DNA from: Anaerobacillus arseniciselenatis
GTDB lineage: Bacteria; Bacillota; Bacilli; Bacillales; Anaerobacillaceae
Length of the DNA: 64,000 nt
Direction: 5' to 3'
Assembly: GCF_001865995.1 (NCBI RefSeq)
Contig: NZ_MLQQ01000018.1
Coordinates: 248,001 to 312,000, forward strand
How positions within the stretch are numbered: position 1 is the first letter of the stretch; each line of letters begins with the position of its first letter. Shown piece after piece: positions 8,862-16,121 of the stretch. The notes beneath the pieces are model-generated. The model saw only the letters and a program-made list of their open reading frames with translations, had not been told where the DNA came from and searched no databases. The position numbers were made by a program, and so were the translations under genes.

Positions 8862-8882
8862 GTGTATTTTAAAGTACTTTAA

Positions 8883-8992
8883 TGAATTTCATAATTCATT
8901 ATTCCGTCACTAAGTTCAATATATAGTTGCACCAAAATACTTTGCAACTATATTTTGTCTAATGTGACTTTTTTTGGTAATTGTGAAATTCA
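8883..8992 (-). repeat. Palindromic repeat (PAL), copy 2, inverted
   Basis: A 110-bp copy opening TGAATTTCATAATTC and closing TTGTGAAATTCA, with inner arms ATATAGTTGC and GCAACTATAT. Its orientation is opposite to copy 1, so the two copies face each other across the BrxD-like gene. Confidence 0.82.
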
Positions 8993-9025
8993 CTCACTTA
9001 GGTGTAATTAAATATTTTTAAGGAA

Positions 9026-9060
9026 AACGTAAAGAATTATTAGTCTTTACGTTTTTTTTA
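9026..9060 (+). terminator. Terminator after BrxD-like gene
   Basis: AACGTAAAGA pairs perfectly with TCTTTACGTT and eight T follow. It lies past the palindromic repeat. Confidence 0.85.
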
Positions 9061-9188
9061 TGAAAACTCTCCCACATTATGCATTTCTATTAAAACTCAT
9101 CATAATTCAATAGATATATTAATAAGATGAATTAAAAGGAAAATTACTAGATTCCATCGCAACTTCTCTATTGAAAGGATGAGTAAAC

Positions 9189-10340
9189 GTGAAAAATAAA
9201 TGTCAATGGCTTCTATTAATCATATTTTTCATTAATAGCTTTATAAATATTGATCGTGCAGAGGCTACGTCTCAAACAGAAAATTCTATTGAAACGATAT
9301 TTCCGACAGCTAGAGTGCTCGAAATTGTCGAGGAAAATAAAGATGACTACGATCAAAGCGGCGTTCAATACGAACACCAAGTGGTGAGAGCACAAATTTT
9401 GTCAGGAAAATTTAAAGATCATATCATCGTTACAACGAGTGAAAATTATCGTTTTTCGAGCAAAAACGATAAAGACTTTTGGATTAAAGAAAACGAAAAA
9501 GTTGTTGTCCAGTTAAATGTTTTCAACGATGAAATTGTTAGAGCAGAAATCATGAGTCATACGAGAGATGTTCCGACATTTTTCTTAGTGACGATTTTTA
9601 TCGCTCTATTATTATTTTTCGGAAGAAGACAAGGCTTTAAAGCATTGATTTCAATATCACTTACACTTTTACTTATTTTTAAGTTTATGATCCCATATTT
9701 ATTTATGGGACACTCACCAGTATATTTAGCAATCATTACCGGAACAGTTGTCACCTTAATTACCTTTTTGTTAGTTAGTGGATTTTCGAAAAAGACCGTT
9801 GCTGCAACTATTGGGACAGTTGGTGGATTAGCTAGTGCAGCTGTAATTTCTATCATCTTTTCACAAGCGATGAAACTAACTGGGTATCATAGTGACGATG
9901 AACGAGTTCTTCTTTCAATCTCTAATGAAATTAGCTTTGATATGCAAGGCATTCTACTTGCGGGGATTATTATCGGTGCACTCGGGGCGATCATGGACGT
10001 CGCTATTTCAATTGCATCATCGATGGAAGAAATTAGAAAGACGAATCCGCAGATCACAAAAGCGCAACTATTTACATCAGGTATGAACGTCGGTAAAGAT
10101 ATAATGGGGACGATGGCTAACACGTTAATTCTTGCCTACGTTGGCGCAGGTTTACCGTTATTAATTACATTGTACGGTTACGAAAGTACACTTTCGCAAA
10201 TAATTCATATGGAATTTTTAGCCGTAGAAATACTACGAACTGCGGCTGGTAGTATCGGCTTAATTTTATCGATCCCAATCACCGCATTTGTAACGTCAAT
10301 CTTAATAAATAAAAGTGTTGAAAGACGACAGACACGTTAA
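9189..10340 (+). CDS. YibE/F-like membrane protein
   Basis: A 383-residue protein with a signal peptide (about 1-26, cleaved after the EAT region), an extracytoplasmic beta-rich domain (about 30-135) and a run of seven or so membrane segments from about 140 on, as in the YibE/F family. The conserved DVAISIASSMEEI segment is present. Family members are membrane proteins of unknown transport role. GTG at 9189 follows an AAAGGATGAG site. It stands alone between two terminators. Confidence 0.8.
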   Translation: MKNKCQWLLLIIFFINSFINIDRAEATSQTENSIETIFPTARVLEIVEENKDDYDQSGVQYEHQVVRAQILSGKFKDHIIVTTSENYRFSSKNDKDFWIKENEKVVVQLNVFNDEIVRAEIMSHTRDVPTFFLVTIFIALLLFFGRRQGFKALISISLTLLLIFKFMIPYLFMGHSPVYLAIITGTVVTLITFLLVSGFSKKTVAATIGTVGGLASAAVISIIFSQAMKLTGYHSDDERVLLSISNEISFDMQGILLAGIIIGALGAIMDVAISIASSMEEIRKTNPQITKAQLFTSGMNVGKDIMGTMANTLILAYVGAGLPLLITLYGYESTLSQIIHMEFLAVEILRTAAGSIGLILSIPITAFVTSILINKSVERRQTR

Positions 10341-10350
10341 GTTTTATACG

Positions 10351-10397
10351 AGAAGAGAAATCAAAACGGCGAAATGATTCCTCTTCTTTGTTTTTTA
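10351..10397 (+). terminator. Terminator after YibE/F gene
   Basis: AGAAGAGAAATCA pairs with TGATTCCTCTTCT (one mismatch) and a T-rich run follows. Confidence 0.75.
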
Positions 10398-10437
10398 CAC
10401 GAAAAAAAATCGAAAAAGCATTCTGAATTTTAAATGG

Positions 10438-10592
10438 TTGCAGACTACCGTCCTAGGCTGTTTGAATGAAAAAAGGTGGGTGTTTTGCGAACGAACATCT
10501 GAGATTCGTTAAAAGGTCAAGGTGAACTGAGGGAAAGCACCCGTCTTTTCATATTAGATGGATGACGATAAATCGTCATGAACTTTTTTATA
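10438..10592 (+). ncRNA. Candidate structured leader or small RNA with own terminator
   Basis: No gene lies between 10341 and 10745, but this part can fold well. GGGTGTTTT (10479 region) pairs with AAAGCACCC, enclosing an AACGAA/TTCGTT hairpin and a purine-rich strand (AAAGGTCAAGGTGAACTGAG). An outer A-rich/T-rich extension also pairs. It is followed by a textbook terminator, ATGACGA-TAAA-TCGTCAT then T-rich. The layout is that of a riboswitch or of an independent small RNA upstream of a LytM peptidase gene. I do not find the ydaO (c-di-AMP), yybP, SAM or T-box signature words, so the class is unknown. Confidence 0.4.
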
Positions 10593-10745
10593 AAAAAATA
10601 GATTTTATCTTTTTTATTTTTTGAAAGATTGGTAGAATTAACCTAGTAAAAGTTTTGTCGATTGTTGTTGAATAACAAGCGATAAGCCTAGCTTAATTTT
10701 ATTGAGAAAGGGGGAAGCCTAAAGCAAATTTGCTTAGGGAATAAT

Positions 10746-11660
10746 TTGAGCAATAAAAAATCATGGACGATCATATTATCGTCAGGTCCTCAAGCACCTA
10801 TTAAACAATTTCAGCTCCGGAAGTTAGTATTTTATTTTTCTCTTGGCTTTGTACTTATGTTATTTGTTGTTATTGCAGGATTGTCGTTGTCTTTAAATGA
10901 AGTCACTACCGAAAAACAAAATTTAGCTGTTAAACTGGAAAACACAACTGCTGAAATGGAAAAAGTAAAGCAAGATTATCTTGTTTTGCAACAGGAAGCA
11001 CTCACCGTGCAACAGTCTATCGAAGAATTTAAACAATTAGAAGAACGTATTACTAACCTAAGTTTAGATATGCCGATTGATTTAGATCCAGATGCTCAAG
11101 ATGGAAGTGGTGGACTACAATTTCCAAAGCAATATGAAGAGCAAGTTCAACAAACTTCACCAATGTTAGAAGAAATTAAACGAGAATTACCTGACCTCAT
11201 TGAAAAGTTTGAAGATGCGTTCACCCGTTTATCGCAATACGAACAAGATCTTAGAACGGTTCCAACGATCATTCCTGCTGAAGGACGTATTACTTCAAGG
11301 TTCGGAAACCGAAGAGATCCGTTTAATTGGAATACTCGGTTTCATTCTGGTATCGATATTGCGGCTCCGTTAAACACCCCGATTTATGCGGCTGCAGATG
11401 GCACCGTTGTTATGGCTCGAAATAACGGTGGGTACGGGCTAACCGTAGTTATTGATCACGGAAGTACATATGAAACGCTTTATGCTCACTTAAACCGAAT
11501 TGACGTTGAAGTTGGCGATAAAGTGAAAAAAGGTGATACCATCGGTGGCATGGGAACAACCGGTCGTAGCACTGGCGTTCATTTGCATTATGAAATTAAG
11601 CGTGATGGTGAACATATTGATCCATACTTATATATGACATTTCATGAGCGAAGTCAATAA
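10746..11660 (+). CDS. M23 (LytM) peptidoglycan endopeptidase
   Basis: A 304-residue membrane-anchored wall endopeptidase. One membrane helix (about 27-49), a coiled coil (about 52-105), a linker, and a LytM/M23 domain (about 175-297) with zinc ligands HSGID (H200, D204) and HLH (H279, H281), plus YAHLN (H248). It should cleave peptide cross-bridges in peptidoglycan. The start is TTG at 10746 behind AGGGA (10736). The stretch 10717-10740 can form a hairpin that would partly hide that site. It is followed at 53 bases by a bactofilin gene, a pairing (M23 peptidase plus bactofilin) known to shape cells or flagella in other bacteria. Confidence 0.87.
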   Translation: MSNKKSWTIILSSGPQAPIKQFQLRKLVFYFSLGFVLMLFVVIAGLSLSLNEVTTEKQNLAVKLENTTAEMEKVKQDYLVLQQEALTVQQSIEEFKQLEERITNLSLDMPIDLDPDAQDGSGGLQFPKQYEEQVQQTSPMLEEIKRELPDLIEKFEDAFTRLSQYEQDLRTVPTIIPAEGRITSRFGNRRDPFNWNTRFHSGIDIAAPLNTPIYAAADGTVVMARNNGGYGLTVVIDHGSTYETLYAHLNRIDVEVGDKVKKGDTIGGMGTTGRSTGVHLHYEIKRDGEHIDPYLYMTFHERSQ

Positions 11661-11684
11661 AAAGCAATGCTGTGCAAAACTAAT

Positions 11685-11713
11685 GGAGGTGAACCAGCGA
11701 GTAGCTGGAACAT
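11685..11713 (+). promoter_or_regulatory. Split ribosome site bridged by a hairpin
   Basis: GGAGGTGA (11685-11692) is 21 bases from the bactofilin ATG, too far to work directly. The bases between include CCAGC-GAGTA-GCTGG, a perfect 5-bp stem. If it folds, about nine bases are left between GGAGG and ATG, which is ideal spacing. Confidence 0.55.
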
Positions 11714-12121
11714 ATGTTTTCTAAAGGTAATGAAAAAAAACTAGCAGAAATTTCTACGATTATCGGTGTAGAAACAACGGTGGAAGGTACACTTAATGTC
11801 GACTCAAGCATACGTATTGATGGGAAAGTGTACGGAGAAATTAAGTGTACCGGAGATGTCACGATTGGCAAAGAAGGTTATGTTGAAAATACGGTGACTG
11901 CCCGAAATTTATTAATTGCAGGAAGTGTAAAGGGAAATGTGAATGTGGAAAACAAAATCCATATTTATGAAACAGGCTCTCTTGATGGAAAAGCAGAAAT
12001 GAGTTCAATTGTCATCGACGAAAATGGCTACTTCCGTGGCGAAAGCCTGATGAAAAACCAAAATGAAGTAACTAACGTTAAAGATATTGATAAAGCTAAA
12101 TCAAAATCGAAGGCAAATTAA
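11714..12121 (+). CDS. Bactofilin family cytoskeletal protein
   Basis: A 135-residue bactofilin. The central beta-helical core has the regular VEGTLNVDSSIRIDGKVYGE, then TGDVTIGKEGYVE, ARNLLIAGSVKGNV and the IHIYETGSLDGKAE rungs. Tails are short and the C-terminus is basic (KAKSKSKAN). It should polymerise into non-nucleotide filaments under the membrane. Co-transcription with the LytM peptidase just upstream suggests it positions that enzyme. The ribosome site is unusual (see the adjoining entry). A strong terminator follows. Confidence 0.9.
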   Translation: MFSKGNEKKLAEISTIIGVETTVEGTLNVDSSIRIDGKVYGEIKCTGDVTIGKEGYVENTVTARNLLIAGSVKGNVNVENKIHIYETGSLDGKAEMSSIVIDENGYFRGESLMKNQNEVTNVKDIDKAKSKSKAN

Positions 12122-12125
12122 ATCT

Positions 12126-12165
12126 GGAGTATGAATTAGTAAAATAATTCATACTCCTTTTTTTA
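12126..12165 (+). terminator. Terminator of the LytM-bactofilin unit
   Basis: GGAGTATGAATTA pairs perfectly with TAATTCATACTCC and seven T follow. Confidence 0.92.
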
Positions 12166-12237
12166 TTTTAAAAAATGCATGAAACTCACTAAGCTTTGGT
12201 ACAATAACTCAAAAATTAATGAAAAGGTGGAATAAAG

Positions 12238-12375
12238 ATGAAACATCGGGATTTAAAAGAATATAAAGTAACGCGTGGCTATGCAAAAAACAGTGGAATA
12301 GAAGCAACTTACGAATACACGAGCGGAAACAAAACAAGTAAAAACAGTGGTATAAAAGCTAGGAGGTCTAAGTAA
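12238..12375 (+). CDS. Small basic protein (45 aa)
   Basis: Too short for most gene finders. AAAGGTGG sits before the ATG at 12238. The product begins MKHRDLKEYKVTRGYAKNSG and repeats a KNSGI word (KNSGIEA, KNSGIKA); it is rich in Lys, Thr and Ser. Its stop codon overlaps the next start (TAATG), so the two are translationally coupled. Family unknown; small spore or stress proteins are often like this. Confidence 0.6.
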   Translation: MKHRDLKEYKVTRGYAKNSGIEATYEYTSGNKTSKNSGIKARRSK

Positions 12376-12539
12376 TGAAAAAGAAACTATCCGCGAAAAC
12401 AATAAATCAAGACGAGAAATGTATAAGTGATGAACAAGAAGATAGGCTTGATCCTGAAATGAGCCTACAGTCCGTTAATTTTGCTCCAAAAGAAAATTCC
12501 TTGTTAAATGAATACGAGGATAACGACACGATCGACTAA
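12375..12539 (+). CDS. Small acidic protein (54 aa)
   Basis: It starts in a TAATG overlap with the gene before it and has AGGAGG (12360) inside that gene as its ribosome site. A basic N-terminus (MKKKLSAK) is followed by an acidic body (ISDEQEDRLDPEM, EYEDNDTID). I do not recognise it. The tight coupling to a basic partner of similar size makes a joint role likely. Confidence 0.6.
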   Translation: MKKKLSAKTINQDEKCISDEQEDRLDPEMSLQSVNFAPKENSLLNEYEDNDTID

Positions 12540-12583
12540 GGAATACTAAAACCTGATTAAACATTTTGGAAAGGGTGTATTTT

Positions 12584-12733
12584 TTGAATAAAAAAAATAA
12601 TCGTAAACGTGAGCATAATAAAACTCAAAACAATGAAGAACATGAATTTTCAGAAGAGCTTGCAGATGGTGGAGAACGTAATGAAGTCATAAAAAAACAA
12701 GAAAATCCCACTCGAGGAGTTCGCCTAATATAA
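12584..12733 (+). CDS. YfhD-like small protein (49 aa)
   Basis: TTG at 12584 follows a GGAAAGGG site. The product begins MNKKNNRKREHNKTQNNEEH and contains EFSEELADGGERNE, close to the FSQELAD signature of the YfhD family of small Bacillus proteins, whose function is unknown. It follows two other tiny genes on the same strand and is probably transcribed with them. Confidence 0.6.
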   Translation: MNKKNNRKREHNKTQNNEEHEFSEELADGGERNEVIKKQENPTRGVRLI

Positions 12734-12876
12734 CTTTAGTGACGACAATATGAACGTTGTATGGGAAAGATTGCTAAAATCAAAGCTCCGTGCTAAATTT
12801 ATAATATTCAATATATTCAACTGACAATATTTTACGAACTGAATTTTATCGATCACAACGCTCAAAAACTACAGAC

Positions 12877-12922
12877 GACCTACCCTTACTATAGAGCATT
12901 AGAGGGGTAGGTCTATTTTTTT
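12877..12922 (+). terminator. Terminator after small-gene cluster
   Basis: GACCTACCCTT pairs with AGGGGTAGGTC and a run of T follows. It also serves the convergent gene starting at 13172 poorly, as only the plus side has a good T run. Confidence 0.8.
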
Positions 12923-12968
12923 GTGTGTTTTCAATGAGTTTCATCATCGTTCCAATGCCACAAATACT

Positions 12969-13172
12969 TTAGCGATGACTCACACTTTGTTTTGAAGCGG
13001 CCTCATGTTTTGCCATTTCAGCTTCAATTTTTGCTACTTCTTCTTTTGCTTTTTTATCAGCCTTTTTTAATTTATATAACGTTATATTGACGGCAATAAA
13101 CAGCAAGGCCATCATGATATAGGCGTAACCGAATCCACCTGCAGCTTTATCAGGAAACGTGAAAATATCCAT
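12969..13172 (-). CDS. Small single-span membrane protein (67 aa)
   Basis: The protein has one membrane helix (about 15-34, GYAYIMMALLFIAVNITLY) followed by a highly charged, helical Lys/Glu/Ala tail, so the tail is likely cytoplasmic. AAAGGTAG precedes the ATG. No family is recognised. It is a single gene. Confidence 0.65.
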   Translation of the reverse strand: MDIFTFPDKAAGGFGYAYIMMALLFIAVNITLYKLKKADKKAKEEVAKIEAEMAKHEAASKQSVSHR

Positions 13173-13410
13173 AGGTAAACACTACCTTTCAATATATGTA
13201 ACTTTATTATACTAAGAATAGTGTTTTCGTGCGAACAATTACGTTCCAAAAAAATTCCCAGTATAGTGAAAAGGTAGTTTCCGCTCTTGATTACTTAAAG
13301 GCTTTTTTCCTTTCCTAAATCAAAATCAATTTTTAATTCCACTAGAATACTACGTATTGTTAGTTAAGTTGCTCTCACCTAAATGCAGATGGATGTGCCT
13401 GATTTATTGG

Positions 13411-13429
13411 TTTTATGAAATTTACTCAC
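13411..13429. repeat. Remnant of palindromic repeat
   Basis: TTTTATGAAATTTACTCAC matches one end of the palindromic repeat family; the other end is gone. It overlaps the end of the DUF5634-like gene. Confidence 0.4.
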
Positions 13430-13741
13430 TTAAAAACCCATTTCAAGATAATTAAACACATCATCTAAATTGTCGTAACCTCTAGTATCGACCTCATCAC
13501 TTTCAATCGCCCAGCTTTTTTCCAAGCGAGCTAAATTTCCATTCTCGTCCTTTTCAAACGGCATATGGATCATAAATACTTCACCATTTTTTCTCACTGT
13601 ATAGCCAAGGTAAAAGCGATTACCTTCACCTTCTTCTTCAAAAATACCGATATCATCGAGATCATATTTTTCTAACATATGCTTTAACGTGTCATTCATT
13701 TCACTAATTAGCGCTTCTCTTGATATGTTGTCCATGTTCAT
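13430..13741 (-). CDS. DUF5634-like protein (103 aa)
   Basis: An acidic soluble protein with an N-terminal helix (ISREALISEMNDTLKHMLEK) and a beta-rich body (GNRFYLGYTVRKNGEVFMIH) that ends GYDNLDDVFNYLE. The architecture matches a small family restricted to Bacillaceae (DUF5634-like; assignment from memory and tentative). An AAAGGTGG site precedes the ATG. Function unknown. Confidence 0.6.
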   Translation of the reverse strand: MNMDNISREALISEMNDTLKHMLEKYDLDDIGIFEEEGEGNRFYLGYTVRKNGEVFMIHMPFEKDENGNLARLEKSWAIESDEVDTRGYDNLDDVFNYLEMGF

Positions 13742-13856
13742 CCACCTTTCAAATCATTCTATCTTTAATATGGTTAAAATCAGTAAGAAATATTTAAAAC
13801 AGAAACATACAATAAAAATTTCACATTAAGACATAATAAAAATATCGTAAATTTAA

Positions 13857-13924
13857 TGAATTTCATCATTCGATATTATCGTCATTAAGTAGATATGGCT
13901 CAATATAGGTAATTATGAAATTCA
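13857..13924 (-). repeat. Palindromic repeat (PAL), short copy 3
   Basis: Both ends are kept (TGAATTTCATCATTC and AATTATGAAATTCA), as are the GTCATTAAG and GGCTCAATATAGG words, but the inner stem is deleted, leaving 68 bp. It lies right before the ybxH ribosome site. Confidence 0.75.
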
Positions 13925-13949
13925 CTCGAGAACAAAGGAGTTGGACTTT

Positions 13950-14141
13950 GTGGGAGCAATTGAACGTAATGGCTATCGCTTTGAACCAGAATACAGTGTC
14001 ATTAATCAAAATGGTGCCGTTCATGTAACGAGAGATGGAGACTTTATAGAAGAAATTAAGTTTCAATTCGAAGGAGAATCTCCGGCACCGAGCCAAATTG
14101 AAGAAATCGTTGATACATATTGCGAAAAAAATAATATATAA
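13950..14141 (+). CDS. ybxH: YbxH family protein
   Basis: A 63-residue protein that begins MGAIERNGYRFEPEYSVINQ, closely resembling Bacillus YbxH, next to csgA as in B. subtilis. The GTG at 13950 is chosen because AAAGGAG ends at 13940, giving a 9-base gap; the TTG at 13941 directly abuts the site. Function is unknown, though the csgA linkage suggests forespore expression. The palindromic repeat sits immediately upstream and may contain or displace the promoter. Confidence 0.75.
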   Translation: MGAIERNGYRFEPEYSVINQNGAVHVTRDGDFIEEIKFQFEGESPAPSQIEEIVDTYCEKNNI

Positions 14142-14156
14142 CGGGGGTTAATTTTC

Positions 14157-14408
14157 ATGGATGTAACATTAGGATATTTACGGGAATCATTATCAAACTA
14201 CACGGAGAAATACGAAAGCTGCCAAGGCATATATCAAAAATTAAAAGAAAACCAGTACAAAAACGAAGGTGATTTTGTCGATGATTTAAACGAAGCGGAA
14301 ATGGCTGTTTTAGACCTCGTCTTAAAAAATGAAATTCAGTACGCAAAAAATGAGCAAGACAAAAAACGGGCCCATGAACTAAGTGAAGTTTACGAACTAT
14401 TATTTTAA
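14157..14408 (+). CDS. csgA: Sporulation protein CsgA
   Basis: An 83-residue small protein starting MDVTLGYLRESLSNYTEKYE and ending AHELSEVYELLF, very close to CsgA, the sigma-G-controlled forespore protein of Bacillus. It is helical and charged. A GGGGG site lies 9 bases before the ATG, 15 bases after ybxH. A clear terminator follows. Linkage with ybxH supports the call. Its exact role in the spore is not established. Confidence 0.88.
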   Translation: MDVTLGYLRESLSNYTEKYESCQGIYQKLKENQYKNEGDFVDDLNEAEMAVLDLVLKNEIQYAKNEQDKKRAHELSEVYELLF

Positions 14409-14446
14409 AACAAAGCTCTTAAAGCAAGCTGTATGATAAAATAAAG

Positions 14447-14475
14447 GCAGTGTCTAAGGCGACACTGTCTTTATC
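14447..14475 (+). terminator. Terminator after csgA
   Basis: GGCAGTGTC pairs with GACACTGTC and a T-rich run follows. Confidence 0.8.
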
Positions 14476-14566
14476 ATTTTTTAAAATGTGCTTTTTTCGC
14501 AAGCATTTTAGCTTTTTTATTGACGGAAAATAAACTTTTAGAAAAAAGCCTTAAAGGTGGTGTAGC

Positions 14567-15331
14567 ATGAAAACGACAATTTTAAAACACCTCTCGAAAA
14601 TTGAAGCTGATCATGATATCCGAATTTTATATGCTTGTGAAGCAGGAAGTAGAGCATATGGTCTTGCAAATGAGAACAGTGATTATGATGTTCGTTTTAT
14701 ATACATTCATCGCATCGATTCGTATTTATCAATTAATAAAATGGAAGATGTTATTAACGCCCCTATTAGTGATCTATTAGATATCCATGGTTGGGATTTT
14801 AAAAAGGCTTTACACTTATTTGAAAAGTCTAACCCGAGCCTTTTAGAATGGCTCCATTCACCAATCATTTATATTGAAAATAGTAACGTGATTGACCAAT
14901 TGCGTGAATTAACAAAAGATACGGTTTCACTACGTGCCGTAGGCTATCATTATTTACATATGGCTAAACGAAATTATCAGCAAATCGACGCAACGAACGC
15001 AAAATCGTATTTAAACGTACTTCGACCTATTTTAGTTTGTCTTTCTATAGAAAAAAATAGAGCTTTTCCACTACTTGATTTTCAAAAGCATGTTGTAGAT
15101 ATTTGTAGGGACAAAGAGGTTGAGCGGGAAGTCAATGAACTTGTGAAGTTGAAGGTAAGGCAAGAAGGAAGACCGAACTATCAAAGATTAAATGTATTCA
15201 TCGAGCAGGAGATTGCTTTTATAGAAGATATTGTAAAACAACTACCGGCCCAAACGAACGATAAGATGACGCATATACTAAACTGTATTTTTAAAGAAAC
15301 ATTAAAGAGCGTCTGGAAACTGAAATTTTAG
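14567..15331 (+). CDS. Nucleotidyltransferase superfamily protein (YcgL-like)
   Basis: A 254-residue protein whose N-terminus has the pol-beta superfamily nucleotidyltransferase motif GSRAYGLANENSDYDVRFIY, with the G-S and DxD residues needed for metal-nucleotide binding. A helical C-terminal half (from about 110) follows. It matches the predicted nucleotidyltransferases typified by B. subtilis YcgL and phage RlaP; the substrate is unknown. An AAAGGTGG site precedes the ATG. Confidence 0.8.
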   Translation: MKTTILKHLSKIEADHDIRILYACEAGSRAYGLANENSDYDVRFIYIHRIDSYLSINKMEDVINAPISDLLDIHGWDFKKALHLFEKSNPSLLEWLHSPIIYIENSNVIDQLRELTKDTVSLRAVGYHYLHMAKRNYQQIDATNAKSYLNVLRPILVCLSIEKNRAFPLLDFQKHVVDICRDKEVEREVNELVKLKVRQEGRPNYQRLNVFIEQEIAFIEDIVKQLPAQTNDKMTHILNCIFKETLKSVWKLKF

Positions 15332-15342
15332 TCATAAGGGAG

Positions 15343-15448
15343 TGAATTTCATAATTACCAAAAAAGAGTCACATCAAACAATATATAAAGTGTTTTGCTG
15401 CAACTATATATTGATCTTAGTGACGGGAATAATGAATGATGAAATTTA
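15343..15448 (+). repeat. Palindromic repeat (PAL), copy 4
   Basis: A 106-bp copy opening GAGTGAATTTCATAATTACC with GAGTCACATC, inner CAACTATATATTG, AGTGACGGGAATAATGAATG and a slightly mutated right end (GATGAAATTTATT). The right end touches the ribosome site of the HAD gene, so the repeat forms most of that gene's 5' leader. Confidence 0.82.
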
Positions 15449-15465
15449 TTAAAGGAGATTTTATT

Positions 15466-16104
15466 TTGAAAAAATATATTATTTTTGATTTTGATGGGAC
15501 GTTAGTAGATTCAAAGGATCTTTCGATAAAAATCATTAACCAATTAGCTGTAAAATATAAATTTGAACCACTTAGCTCTAAAAAAATTGAGGCACTTCGC
15601 AAGCTTTCAATCGTCGAGAGGTGTCGTCAACTCAATTTTCCGATTTATAAAATTCCTTTTGCTGCGCTAGAGTTTTTAAGCCGGTATCGAAACTCAACAG
15701 GTCAACTAGCGCTTTTTGACGGGATAAAAGAATTGCTTGACCGCTTGAAAGCACACGGTTACGAACTTGCGATTATCTCATCTAATTCAGAAGCAACGAT
15801 TAAAGATTTTCTATTGAAAAATAAGATTGACTCGATTGGCGATGTGATTTGTTCACAAAATATTTTTGGTAAAGATCAAGTATTAAAAACCTTTTTAAAA
15901 AAGCACCGGTTGAAACGGTCTCAAGTGCTTTATGTCGGCGACGAATTGAGAGATATAGTTGCGTGTAAAGGAGCAAATATAAAAATCATTTGGGTGAGTT
16001 GGGGCTTTGACGCCATTGAAGCGACTGAAAAACACCCTCCAGATTACGTCGCCCATCGGCCAAGTGATATTTTTAAGATTGCCAAAATCGCATTAAAAGT
16101 TTAA
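15466..16104 (+). CDS. HAD-family phosphatase (phosphoglycolate phosphatase-like)
   Basis: A 212-residue hydrolase. HAD motif I is FDFDGTLVDS (nucleophile Asp 8), motif II IISSNS, a conserved Lys (FGKDQVL) and motif IV VLYVGDELRDI. The cap is the helical C1 type, as in phosphoglycolate phosphatases. TTG at 15466 is chosen because AAAGGAG (15451-15457) precedes it at proper distance; the upstream ATG lies inside the palindromic repeat. The gene is followed at 17 bases by a permease gene. The physiological substrate is unknown. Confidence 0.82.
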   Translation: MKKYIIFDFDGTLVDSKDLSIKIINQLAVKYKFEPLSSKKIEALRKLSIVERCRQLNFPIYKIPFAALEFLSRYRNSTGQLALFDGIKELLDRLKAHGYELAIISSNSEATIKDFLLKNKIDSIGDVICSQNIFGKDQVLKTFLKKHRLKRSQVLYVGDELRDIVACKGANIKIIWVSWGFDAIEATEKHPPDYVAHRPSDIFKIAKIALKV

Positions 16105-16121
16105 TAGAAAAGAGGGAGCAC

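Noticed and set aside
10438..10592. ydaO (c-di-AMP) riboswitch before a wall hydrolase
   Set aside because: The conserved words of that class are not present, so only an unnamed structured RNA is claimed.
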